A stretch of DNA of 8,092 bases from Ardenticatenales bacterium (GTDB lineage: Bacteria; Chloroflexota; Anaerolineae; Ardenticatenales; Ardenticatenaceae): the NCBI GenBank assembly GCA_013812995.1, contig JACCSL010000820.1:1-8092 (forward strand), written 5' to 3'. Shown here piece by piece: positions 1 to 5,752 of the stretch (position 1 is the first letter of the stretch; each line of letters opens with the position of its first letter). The notes beneath the pieces are model-generated. The model searched no databases. It was not told where the DNA came from and saw nothing but the letters and a program-made list of their open reading frames with translations. Position numbers and translations under genes: made by a program.

Positions 1-504
1 CTTCGGCTCCACCAGGGCCTCCGCAAACTCGGCGGCAACGATGGTGCTGTGGTCTCGCCTGGCAACCGCATAGGTAAAGGCGGTATACGCGACCGCCCCT
101 AGCAGCAGGAGCAACCCCTCCACACGACTCAGCACCCCATCCAGCAGCAGGAAACACAGGAGTAATGTCACCCCGAGCAGGAGCGGCAGTTCGCGCTGGA
201 TCAGTTCGGAGCGCACCTGCATCGGGCGGACCAGCGCCGACAGACCAAGAATCAAGGCGATGTTCCCGATGTTGGACCCCACCACGTTGCCCAGCGCGAG
301 GCCACTATTCCCCTCATAGGCCGCCTCGATCCCAACGAAGAGTTCCGGGCTACCCGTGCCAAATGCAACGACGGTCAGGCCAATGACCAGCGGCGTAATG
401 CCAAGGCGTAGCGCCAAGGCTGTACTGCCACGCACCAGCCCTTCGGCCCCCAAGGCCAACAGAATCAGACCCCCAATGATAGACAGATAGGTGAAAAACA
501 GCAT
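1..504 (-). CDS. Na+/Ca2+ exchanger family (CaCA) protein, partial (N-terminal half)
   Basis: I translated this by hand from the ATG at 504-502. It is open to the left edge, giving 168 residues; the C-terminal half lies outside the window. The visible part is a row of hydrophobic helices (about 5-25, 36-56, 72-92, 105-122, 128-146). It holds one alpha-repeat of the sodium/calcium exchanger family: GTGSPEL at residues 49-55, with Glu54 the expected ion ligand, and GNVVGSNIGNI at 72-82. Known members swap Ca2+ (or Na+) across the inner membrane against Na+ or H+ and need a second, inverted alpha-repeat, expected beyond the edge. The start is well supported by AAGGAGG eight bases upstream. The usual motif has TSxPEL; here the Thr-Ser pair is Gly-Ser. 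It diverges from uppP. The family is confident; the transported ion is not known. Confidence 0.9.
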   Translation of the reverse strand, partial: MLFFTYLSIIGGLILLALGAEGLVRGSTALALRLGITPLVIGLTVVAFGTGSPELFVGIEAAYEGNSGLALGNVVGSNIGNIALILGLSALVRPMQVRSELIQRELPLLLGVTLLLCFLLLDGVLSRVEGLLLLLGAVAYTAFTYAVARRDHSTIVAAEFAEALVEPK

Positions 505-540
505 GAGCAGGCCCTCCTTTCAAGCAAATGGAACAAGATA

Positions 541-568
541 AGTATATAACAAATCAACGACTAATCAA
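541..568 (-). promoter_or_regulatory. Candidate sigma70-type promoter for the exchanger gene
   Basis: On the minus strand, TTGATT (568-563) and TATACT (546-541) are separated by 16 bases, in an AT-rich stretch that stands out from its GC-rich surroundings. The -10 box matches consensus at five of six positions and the -35 at four of six. It lies about 40 bases upstream of the exchanger's start codon, a sensible distance. This is pattern matching only. Confidence 0.4.
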
Positions 569-621
569 CCAAACCTCATCAACTCTGCTGCTCCCTATTG
601 TGGGAAAGGGACAGCATCGGT

Positions 622-651
622 TTTACAGACGTCAGCAGCTCAGCCTATAAT
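622..651 (+). promoter_or_regulatory. Sigma70-type promoter for uppP
   Basis: TTTACA (622-627) and a perfect TATAAT (646-651) are separated by 18 bases. Transcription would start near 658, giving a leader of about 30 bases before the ATG at 690. The Shine-Dalgarno TAGGAG at 677-682 lies seven bases before that ATG. The match to consensus is strong, which fits a housekeeping gene. Confidence 0.65.
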
Positions 652-689
652 CTCGCTCGTTTTCACATTCAAGACGTAGGAGCGGACAC

Positions 690-1502
690 ATGACTTTTTG
701 GGAAGCGTTAATTCTTGGTCTCATTCAAGGGGCTACCGAATTTATTCCTGTCTCTAGCAGTGGACATCTGGTACTGATCCCCTGGCTATTCGGCTGGGAT
801 CGTTCAGGGCTGTTGTTCGATGTAATGGCCCATTGGGGAACCCTGGTCGCCGTGGTTGTCTACTATCGAAAGGATCTGTTAGCGATTGGCACCCAGGTTT
901 TGTGCGATCTGCGTTCCCAAACGCCGCTGGCCTCACCCCAGTCGCGACTGGGATGGCTCCTGGCAGTCGCCACCTTTCCGGCGGTGCTTCTAGGCTACCT
1001 CTTTGGGGATACGCTTGAGGCGCTGTTCAATCAACCTGCGTGGGTCGCAAGCTTTCTGCTAGTTACGGGGCTGATTTTATGGAGCAGCGAGTCGCTCGGT
1101 GCGCCACACCGCGCTGAGAGTTCCCTGACGCCTGCCGACGCCCTACGGTTGGGCTTCGCCCAGGCCCTTGCCATCACCCCCGGCATTTCACGGTCGGGTT
1201 CCACGATTGGAATGGGGTTGCTCCTGGGATTGGAGCGCCCCGCTGCTGCCCGCTTTTCCTTCCTGATGATGATCCCGATTGTGGTTGGAGCAGGAGTCCT
1301 CCAATTCCTACGAGCCCTGGAAGCGGGATTCCCCCATGAAAGGATAGGCGTGTTGGCAACGGGTTTTCTCGCGGCTGCCCTCAGTGGGTACATCTGCGTA
1401 TCATTTCTTGTGCAGCACCTTGCCACTCGTGGCGTGCGGGGATTTGCGGTTTATTGCTGGCTCTTCGGCTCTTTTTGTTTGGTGGTCGCCTTCTTACGCT
1501 GA
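690..1502 (+). CDS. uppP: Undecaprenyl-diphosphatase UppP (BacA)
   Basis: This integral membrane enzyme removes a phosphate from undecaprenyl diphosphate, recycling the lipid carrier for peptidoglycan and other envelope polymers; overexpression classically gives bacitracin resistance. Both family signatures are present. The N-terminal one has Gln13 and Glu17 (the (E/Q)xxxE motif) followed by PVSSSGH at 20-26, with His26. The second, PGISRSGST at 164-172, includes the essential Arg168. Multiple hydrophobic helices cover the protein, and 270 residues is the normal length. The ATG is supported by TAGGAG seven bases upstream and by the promoter at 622-651. It diverges from the exchanger gene and appears to be transcribed alone, because decayed sequence follows it. 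No clear terminator is visible: the short stem TGCCAC/GTGGCA (1531-1536/1553-1558) has no T-run. Confidence 0.96.
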   Translation: MTFWEALILGLIQGATEFIPVSSSGHLVLIPWLFGWDRSGLLFDVMAHWGTLVAVVVYYRKDLLAIGTQVLCDLRSQTPLASPQSRLGWLLAVATFPAVLLGYLFGDTLEALFNQPAWVASFLLVTGLILWSSESLGAPHRAESSLTPADALRLGFAQALAITPGISRSGSTIGMGLLLGLERPAAARFSFLMMIPIVVGAGVLQFLRALEAGFPHERIGVLATGFLAAALSGYICVSFLVQHLATRGVRGFAVYCWLFGSFCLVVAFLR

Positions 1503-1679
1503 AGCGCGCCGGATGGCTCCTGGTATGAACTGCCACCGCAGGCACGGCGAGCGTGGCATGATATAACCCCAGTTTCCTGTACTTCTGAGCAACAGAGCAT
1601 CCTCTCCCGGCCACTATTAGGATGGCCTATATTGGTTTCTGGTCTCTACGACAATCGTGCGGTAGACCGGGGTGCCGAT

Positions 1680-1889
1680 CAGGGTCTTGGGGCAGTGGAG
1701 AGGCTCCGCGCGGCCATCGGCTCCGGTCCTTCAGCCCTGGGTGCAAGCGGTCTATCACGAGCGCTGGTCGCCACGCGCACCGGGCTCGCCGTGCCTGACT
1801 TTGCTGTTGCCAGGGCGGAAGGCCAAGCCCTGCGCCTGGATGAGGTCATGGCACTTGTCCTTGCCATAGCCGACGAGGAACCCCGCTGA
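1680..1889 (+). pseudogene. Remnant: C-terminal tail of an ATPase/repeat-type transcriptional regulator
   Basis: Frame 0 reads GAVERLRAAIGSG up to about 1725. The next frame (+1) then reads LQPWVQAVYHER over 1729-1764. From about 1764, frame 0 resumes with ALVATRTG and FAVARAEGQALRLDEVMA, ending at TGA 1887-1889. Joined across the two shifts, this gives the tail pattern I know from large ATPase plus helical-repeat regulators of the AfsR/LuxR/adenylate-cyclase-associated kind: GAxExLR, then P...YxR, then FAxAxAEGxALxLDEA. Only about 70 codons remain; the ATPase, repeat and DNA-binding parts are absent. The ATG at 1632 gives an unbroken 85-residue frame, but it would read through the wrong-frame segment, so I treat it as a pseudogene. 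Family assignment is from memory of the pattern and moderate. Confidence 0.5.
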
Positions 1890-1920
1890 GGCACCCAGAG
1901 CGGCCCAAGCGACACTTCCT

Positions 1921-2100
1921 TCAGCGAATCGTAGCAGAAGGGAGATAGAGCAGAGGTCGGAGCGAGAGGGGAGTCCCGTCCCGCGTCACCGTATAGGTGG
2001 CAGGGTCAATCACCATATCCCCCACGGTGGGCGAGGTCGGGACGTTCTGCGTACTCTGTGTCGGCTGCGTGCGCCACAGCACCGCCTTGATGCGCGCCAG
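1921..2100 (-). pseudogene. Remnant: internal fragment of an OmpR/PhoB-family response regulator
   Basis: Read from 2100 leftwards in one frame, the minus strand gives LARIKAVLWRT, then a Pro/Thr-rich linker, then VGDMVIDPATYTVTRDG and TPLSLRPL, ending at TGA 1923-1921. This is the join between the receiver domain (end of the last helix, LLARIRAVLRR in intact members) and the first beta-hairpin of the winged-helix domain (VGDLxIDPxxxxVxRDGxxLxLTP). The phosphoacceptor part and the recognition helix are both missing. A TAG stop sits three codons before the fragment, so it cannot be the end of a longer intact gene. The similarity fades after about residue 50, in a short unrelated tail. The fragment is clear; the age and cause of decay are inference. 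Confidence 0.62.
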
Positions 2101-2142
2101 GACGGTTATCTACCCCAGCATTCTACAGACTTAACAACGATC

Positions 2143-2158
2143 TCCCAAGAAGTTGGGA
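2143..2158. repeat. Short inverted repeat upstream of the antiporter gene
   Basis: TCCCAA (2143-2148) and TTGGGA (2153-2158) form a perfect 6-base inverted repeat around GAAG, about 110 bases before the antiporter start. It could be a regulator's operator or a small hairpin in the leader. It could also be chance, because no promoter can be placed next to it. Confidence 0.25.
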
Positions 2159-2270
2159 AGAACATCACTCGATAAAGCTTGTCAACTTGCTAATTCTATG
2201 TCACCGTATCCAGGTGGAATGACCTTGGCCGATTGCCAGTCTCTGTTGGAAAATACGGAACGAGGTGCCT

Positions 2271-4412
2271 ATGAATGTTTTTACGCCAGTAGACCATCAC
2301 GACATTTTGCTGCTCCTGATCCAGGTGACGGTTCTGCTGGGTGTCGCGCGCCTGCTGGGCGAGGTGGCGCTGCGCCTGGGGCAATCCTCGGTCATCGGAG
2401 AAATTCTGGCGGGGATCATCCTGGGGCCGTCGCTGCTGAGTACCTTTGTGCCCTTTGTGGGGCAGTGGATCATGCCGCACTCACCCGCGCAGGGCCATCT
2501 GCTGGAGGTCATCAGCCTGCTGGGGGCCATGCTGCTCCTGCTCATCACCGGGTTGGAAACCGACCTGGCCCTGATTCGCCAGCACGCGCGTAGCGCCATC
2601 GGTGCCTCGGTCGGTGGCATCCTCTTCACCTTCACGAGCGGCTGCGCCCTGGGACTCCTGTTACCTGACTTTCTGCTGGCCGATCCGTCGCACCGAACCG
2701 TTTTCACCCTGTTTATCGCGACCTCGATGGTGATTTCCTCGATCCCCATCATTGCCAAGGTGCTCATGGACCTGGGTCTCATGCGGCGCGACATCAGCCA
2801 GACCATCCTGGCCGCCGGGATGAGCGATGACACGGCAGGCTGGATTTTGCTCTCGGTGGTGGCGGGACTCGCCACGGGTGGCTCAGAGAATGTCGGTGGG
2901 GTACTACGTGCGTTGGGGAGTGTGGCGCTCTTCCTGGCCCTCAGTTTCACGCTTGGCCGCTGGCTTGTGCGGCGCACGCTGGATTATGTGCAGGATGAGA
3001 TGGTAAGCCCGGAGCGATTGCTTACGCTGGTCATGGTGCTGACCCTGGGGTGGGGAGCCATCAGCCAGGGGTTGGGGTTGGAGGCGGTGCTGGGAGCCTT
3101 CGTCATGGGGATTCTGCTCGCCCAGATGCCCCACCTGCCCACTAGCGTCCGCCACACGTTGGAGAGTATCACAATGGGGATATTTGCCCCCATCTTCTTT
3201 GCGGTCGCCGGGCTCAAGGTCAATATGTTGATGCTCTTTTCCAACCCGACCTTGCTGGGCATTGCCCTCCTCTTCCTGGTTGTGGCAACGGTGAGCAAGG
3301 TCGCGGGGACCTATCTTGGCGCACGCCTCATTGGGCGGCGCGATCACTGGGCGGGCTTGAGCTTCGGAGCAGGGCTCAATGCGCGTGGGGCGATGGGCAT
3401 CATTGTCGCCTCGATTGGCCTGGACCTGGGGATTCTGACGGGGGAGATGTTCGCCATCATCCTGCTGATGGCTATTGTCACCTCTCTGGCCGCCCCTGTA
3501 GCGCTACGTCTGGTGCTCCAGCGGGTGAGTCCGGGTGCTCTGGAACAGTCACGGTTGCAGCGGGAGGCCCTCGCGCGGGGAAGCTTGCTCGCCAATGTAC
3601 GGCGCGTGCTCCTCCCGCTGCGCGGGGAGCAAAACATAGCCGAAGCCGCCCACATTATCCAGAAGCTGGCCCAGGAGCAGCGCCTCTCTATGACCCTGCT
3701 TCACATCACCGATGAGGGAGGTCGTCCGGCAGGAGCCGCCCTCCTTGAGCGGTTGGCTCCCCTCTTTGGAAGCCGCATCGAACTGCTCAAGAAGGTGGTC
3801 GTCCACTCCAATTTTGCGCAGGCCATTCTGGAGGAAGCGAACAAGAACTACGACCTGCTGATGCTGGGAGCCTCAGAGGGAAATAACAGCAGCCAGGTGG
3901 TTTTCACCCCGATGGTCGATTATCTGCTGCGCGCTGCCCCCTGCGCCACGCTGGTGGTCAAGGGTACCCTGGCTCAGGAGCACTGGCCGCCGCGCTGCAT
4001 CCTGGTACCCACCAACGGGGGCGTGGCTGCCCGTCATGCCGCCGAACTGGGCTTTACCCTGGTGACTCAAGGAGAAGAGCATAAAGTCACGATCCTGAAT
4101 GTGGTGCGGGAATTAAGTGTTACCATCGGAGAAACGATGGATCATAGCGAACGACGCCTCGGCATGGCGCACCTGGCGGTCGAGCACCTGCGTGAGATGG
4201 GGGTCGCACACGGGGTACGCACCGATGCCGATGTACGGGTGGGGCCAGAGGTGGCTGCCGGGGTACTGGAGGTAGCGGCCCAGAAGGGGGCAGACCTCAT
4301 TATCCTGGGGACAGACCTGCGTGTTGGCTCGGACAAGCTCTACCTCGGGCCGCGCGTCGAAGCGATCCTGAATGGAGCTACCTGCCCAGTCATCGTCGTG
4401 AATAATCCTTGA
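2271..4412 (+). CDS. CPA2-type cation/proton antiporter with two C-terminal universal-stress (USP) domains
   Basis: The protein has 713 residues from the ATG at 2271, chosen because GAGG at 2262-2265 is a well-placed ribosome site; an in-frame GTG at 2265 would overlap that site. Residues about 10-418 form a polytopic Na+/H+ exchanger domain. GMSDDTAGW carries an Asp-Asp pair (Asp186-Asp187), GLK with Lys316 and LNARG at 369-373 also stand out, and GEILAGIILGP near 43-53 is a typical CPA2 stretch. Two cytoplasmic USP folds follow: about 444-565 (RRVLLPLR to ATLVVKG) and 575-711 (RCILVPT to CPVIVVN). The family exchanges Na+ or K+ for H+. In known CPA2 members an Asp-Asp pair goes with electrogenic transport, so I infer that here. 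Both USP nucleotide loops are degenerate: GASEG in the first, and GTDLRVG...LGPRVE in the second. It appears monocistronic. Confidence 0.93.
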   Translation: MNVFTPVDHHDILLLLIQVTVLLGVARLLGEVALRLGQSSVIGEILAGIILGPSLLSTFVPFVGQWIMPHSPAQGHLLEVISLLGAMLLLLITGLETDLALIRQHARSAIGASVGGILFTFTSGCALGLLLPDFLLADPSHRTVFTLFIATSMVISSIPIIAKVLMDLGLMRRDISQTILAAGMSDDTAGWILLSVVAGLATGGSENVGGVLRALGSVALFLALSFTLGRWLVRRTLDYVQDEMVSPERLLTLVMVLTLGWGAISQGLGLEAVLGAFVMGILLAQMPHLPTSVRHTLESITMGIFAPIFFAVAGLKVNMLMLFSNPTLLGIALLFLVVATVSKVAGTYLGARLIGRRDHWAGLSFGAGLNARGAMGIIVASIGLDLGILTGEMFAIILLMAIVTSLAAPVALRLVLQRVSPGALEQSRLQREALARGSLLANVRRVLLPLRGEQNIAEAAHIIQKLAQEQRLSMTLLHITDEGGRPAGAALLERLAPLFGSRIELLKKVVVHSNFAQAILEEANKNYDLLMLGASEGNNSSQVVFTPMVDYLLRAAPCATLVVKGTLAQEHWPPRCILVPTNGGVAARHAAELGFTLVTQGEEHKVTILNVVRELSVTIGETMDHSERRLGMAHLAVEHLREMGVAHGVRTDADVRVGPEVAAGVLEVAAQKGADLIILGTDLRVGSDKLYLGPRVEAILNGATCPVIVVNNP

Positions 4413-4420
4413 AACTCCAA

Positions 4421-4444
4421 GATCATGCGATGCGTCGCGTGATC
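4421..4444. terminator. Strong hairpin just downstream of the antiporter gene
   Basis: GATCATGCGA (4421-4430) and TCGCGTGATC (4435-4444) pair over 10 bases around a TGCG loop, with a single U-G wobble (4426 with 4439). The stem begins eight bases after the antiporter stop codon. The position is right for a transcript end or a 3'-stabilising hairpin, but there is no T-tract after it, so it is not a textbook intrinsic terminator. Confidence 0.45.
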
Positions 4445-4580
4445 CTGCCAACCAGGTAGGTGAACCCACTTCAGCAAGAAGTGTCCCGTTAATGAGGGCG
4501 TACAGGGCAAGTCTTGCAAAGCACCTATCAAGGAAGGCGGAGCTGGCGAGCCTTAGTCCAGGGACGCGTTGGAGAACTGA

Positions 4581-4661
4581 CCCTGGGCTTTGGGGAGCAG
4601 CACCCGACATGGGTTATCGCCCAGGGCTGGGTGCTTGCGTAACTCGCCGGGCTCGCGCAAG
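4581..4661. repeat. Cluster of interleaved inverted repeats in the convergent intergenic region
   Basis: Three inverted repeats are packed together: CCCTGGGC (4581-4588) with GCCCAGGG (4619-4626), AGCACCC (4599-4605) with GGGTGCT (4629-4635), and CTTGCG (4634-4639) with CGCAAG (4656-4661). The first two interleave, so they could form alternative hairpins or a pseudoknot. No T-run follows on either strand. GC-rich sequence gives some repeats by chance, so a structured RNA or a diffuse bidirectional terminator is possible but unproven. Confidence 0.3.
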
Positions 4662-4715
4662 AATTTGATAGCTTCCCTGAAAGGGTGATAGGAGAGTGCT
4701 GTCTCGCCTGGATTC

Positions 4716-4982
4716 CTAGCGCGGCGGTGTCTGAGGCCGATTCTTGTCTATGATAGCGAACAGAATCATGCCAAAAGCAAGCAGGCGGAGCAGATAGAAG
4801 TAGGTCGTGTCTTCCAGCATCGTCGTGGTCAGCGCCAGCCCCAGGCGTTGCACAGCCAGTAGCCAGAACGCGATACTAAACATGAGGAACAGGCGATCCT
4901 GTGTCTCCTTCCAATAGCGAAGGAAAAATAGCCCCGCTATGCTGTACCCCATCGTAATTGCCCCCATCAGAAACAGTGCCAT
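4716..4982 (-). CDS. Small three-helix membrane protein, DUF5985-like (second of the pair)
   Basis: The product is 88 residues from the ATG at 4982-4980. I chose this start because AGGAGG precedes it closely and because it avoids overlap with the upstream gene; an in-frame ATG at 5021 would add 13 residues inside that gene. Hydrophobic segments lie at about 3-22, 31-50 and 61-78. A charged loop KETQDR (25-30) follows FFLRYW, and the end of the third helix reads FAIIDKNR. This pattern resembles the small membrane proteins I recall under DUF5985; no biochemical function is known to me. It lies 23 bases after the first DUF5985-like gene, in an apparent operon with a winged-helix gene. The two membrane proteins are similar in size and layout and may form a complex. 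The family name is from memory; the membrane nature is clear. Confidence 0.75.
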   Translation of the reverse strand: MALFLMGAITMGYSIAGLFFLRYWKETQDRLFLMFSIAFWLLAVQRLGLALTTTMLEDTTYFYLLRLLAFGMILFAIIDKNRPQTPPR

Positions 4983-5005
4983 TGGGCCTCCTCGTTTACA
5001 GAATA

Positions 5006-5263
5006 TTAACGTGCTTCCCACACCAGGCCATAGAGCAACAAGGCCAAGCCGACGAGCGTCGGTAGATTACGCAGGATCAATAGATCTTCGGCGGGGAAAA
5101 GCTGGGTATCGACCAGGAGCAACACATTGTTGAGAGTTAATCCCACAAAACACAATCCACTCCATAGAAGAAAGCGCACCTTGTTACGAGTATAGGCCCG
5201 CAGGAGGAGTACCGCACAGAGAAAGCTGGTCAGCGCGCAAAGTAGATATACCGCCAGGGTCAT
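5006..5263 (-). CDS. Small three-helix membrane protein, DUF5985-like (first of the pair)
   Basis: The product is 85 residues with hydrophobic segments at about 2-22, 30-50 and 66-82. The first loop is basic (RAYTRNKVR). The second helix carries WSGLCFVGLTLNNVLL, and the third ends LLLYGLVWEAR. The strong conservation I recall for the LLWSGLCFxGLxLNN stretch is the basis for the DUF5985 call. The start is unambiguous: ATG 5263-5261 overlaps the TGA of the winged-helix gene as ATGA, with AAGGA nine bases before it, which implies translational coupling. The function is unknown. Its size and partner gene suggest a small inner-membrane complex under control of, or signalling to, the neighbouring winged-helix protein. 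Confidence 0.78.
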   Translation of the reverse strand: MTLAVYLLCALTSFLCAVLLLRAYTRNKVRFLLWSGLCFVGLTLNNVLLLVDTQLFPAEDLLILRNLPTLVGLALLLYGLVWEAR

Positions 5264-5673
5264 GATTCTTCGTCCTTGTCCTTTTTGAGTTTGAAGGCAT
5301 CTGAAAACGACCGGATGTGGTCCTGGGGTTTCGAGTAGATGAGTGTAATGACGGCAACAGGCCGGTGTTTATACACCTCTGCCAGACTCGTTACGGCTGC
5401 CGCCAGTGCCGCCGTCTTTGGACTGAAACAGTACCTGGGGGGCGAGGTCGTCTTCTCCTGGTCCTTTACTTCCAGCAGTCCATAGGTGTGTAATTCTGCC
5501 AGGCGGGTGGCGGTCGAAGCGGGGTGGAAGGACAGTGCCTGACTGACCTCGGTCGCATTCCACACCTTCTCAGGGCTTTTTTGGAGCAGCAAGAGGATTT
5601 CCAGATGCTCCACGGAATGAATGTGCTCGATAACAAAGGCGCTCACGTTTTCGGGAACCGTATAGCCAGCCAT
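5260..5673 (-). CDS. Small winged-helix protein linked to a DUF5985-like membrane pair
   Basis: The product is 137 soluble residues. Positions about 19-70 look like a winged helix-turn-helix of the MarR/ArsR kind: SVEHLEILLLL, then WNATEVSQALSF, then a recognition-helix-like stretch near 50-61 and YGLLEV. The likely wing, 66-84, includes a Thr/Ser/Pro-rich loop. The rest has a helix ending in LAEVYKHRP, a short strand VAVITLIY, and a basic tail with IRSFSDAFKLKKDKDE. I recall the same tail (FADAFRLRKD) on winged-helix genes beside DUF5985 genes, so this looks like a conserved cassette. It overlaps the next gene by ATGA. There is an AG-rich stretch before the ATG but only a moderate ribosome site. 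It could be a DNA-binding regulator or an accessory protein that has lost DNA binding; the target is unknown. Confidence 0.75.
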   Translation of the reverse strand: MAGYTVPENVSAFVIEHIHSVEHLEILLLLQKSPEKVWNATEVSQALSFHPASTATRLAELHTYGLLEVKDQEKTTSPPRYCFSPKTAALAAAVTSLAEVYKHRPVAVITLIYSKPQDHIRSFSDAFKLKKDKDEES

Positions 5674-5752
5674 AGCCCTCTACCTACCTATGAACGGGGA
5701 TAATGGAGCAGATGCTTCCAACATCCATGAAGGGGTGATATACATGGTTTGT

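Larger units (their letters stand above)
1503..2264. other. Gene-poor stretch holding decayed regulator fragments
   Basis: This stretch of about 760 bases separates uppP from the antiporter gene and holds no intact gene that I can support. Two pieces are recognisable: the tail of a regulatory ATPase on the plus strand, ending at 1889, and the linker region of a response regulator on the minus strand, 2100-1921. They converge, 31 bases apart. The remainder (1503-1680 and 2101-2264) shows no protein similarity I recognise. The antiporter promoter should lie in 2101-2264, but I could not find a convincing -35/-10 pair there. Confidence 0.6.
4413..4715. other. Intergenic stretch between convergent genes, no supported gene
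   Basis: These 303 bases separate the antiporter (+) from the DUF5985 cassette (-). All frames were read. Open stretches exist on both strands, but none has a start with a ribosome site or a family pattern I recognise. What it does contain is structure: a 10-bp hairpin immediately after the antiporter stop and a cluster of inverted repeats at 4581-4661. Terminators for both converging units are expected here, but no classical stem followed by a T-run is visible in either direction. Confidence 0.6.

Noticed and set aside
165..386. Plus-strand open frame of 73 residues
   Set aside because: It lies antisense to the exchanger gene, whose conserved alpha-repeat is clear on the other strand. The product is low-complexity, rich in Arg, Pro and Ser, with no ribosome site.
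1531..1558. Terminator after uppP (stem TGCCAC/GTGGCA)
   Set aside because: The stem is only six bases, the loop is long and no T-run follows.
1632..1889. Intact 85-residue plus-strand gene
   Set aside because: Its middle part (about 1726-1764) is in the wrong frame relative to the family pattern on both sides, and it has no convincing ribosome site. It is better explained as a frameshifted remnant.
2176..2264. Promoter for the antiporter gene
   Set aside because: TTGTCA-, TTGCTA- and TTGCCA-like boxes occur, but none has a -10-like hexamer at a spacing of 16-18 bases.
2153..2593. Plus-strand open frame of 146 residues starting before the antiporter
   Set aside because: It overlaps the antiporter gene in another frame and becomes Gly/Ala/Pro-rich without motifs.
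2297..2977. Minus-strand open frame of 226 residues
   Set aside because: Antisense to the membrane domain of the antiporter; the product is Arg/Ser/Pro-rich, typical of a shadow frame in GC-rich DNA.
4113..4610. Minus-strand open frame of 165 residues reaching into the intergenic region
   Set aside because: Most of it is antisense to the second USP domain; the non-overlapping part matches no family I recognise and has no ribosome site.
5725..5747. Hairpin CCATG/CATGG between gpgP and the winged-helix gene as a terminator
   Set aside because: The stem is only five bases with a 13-base loop and no T-run, so I cannot say whether the cassette is a separate unit.
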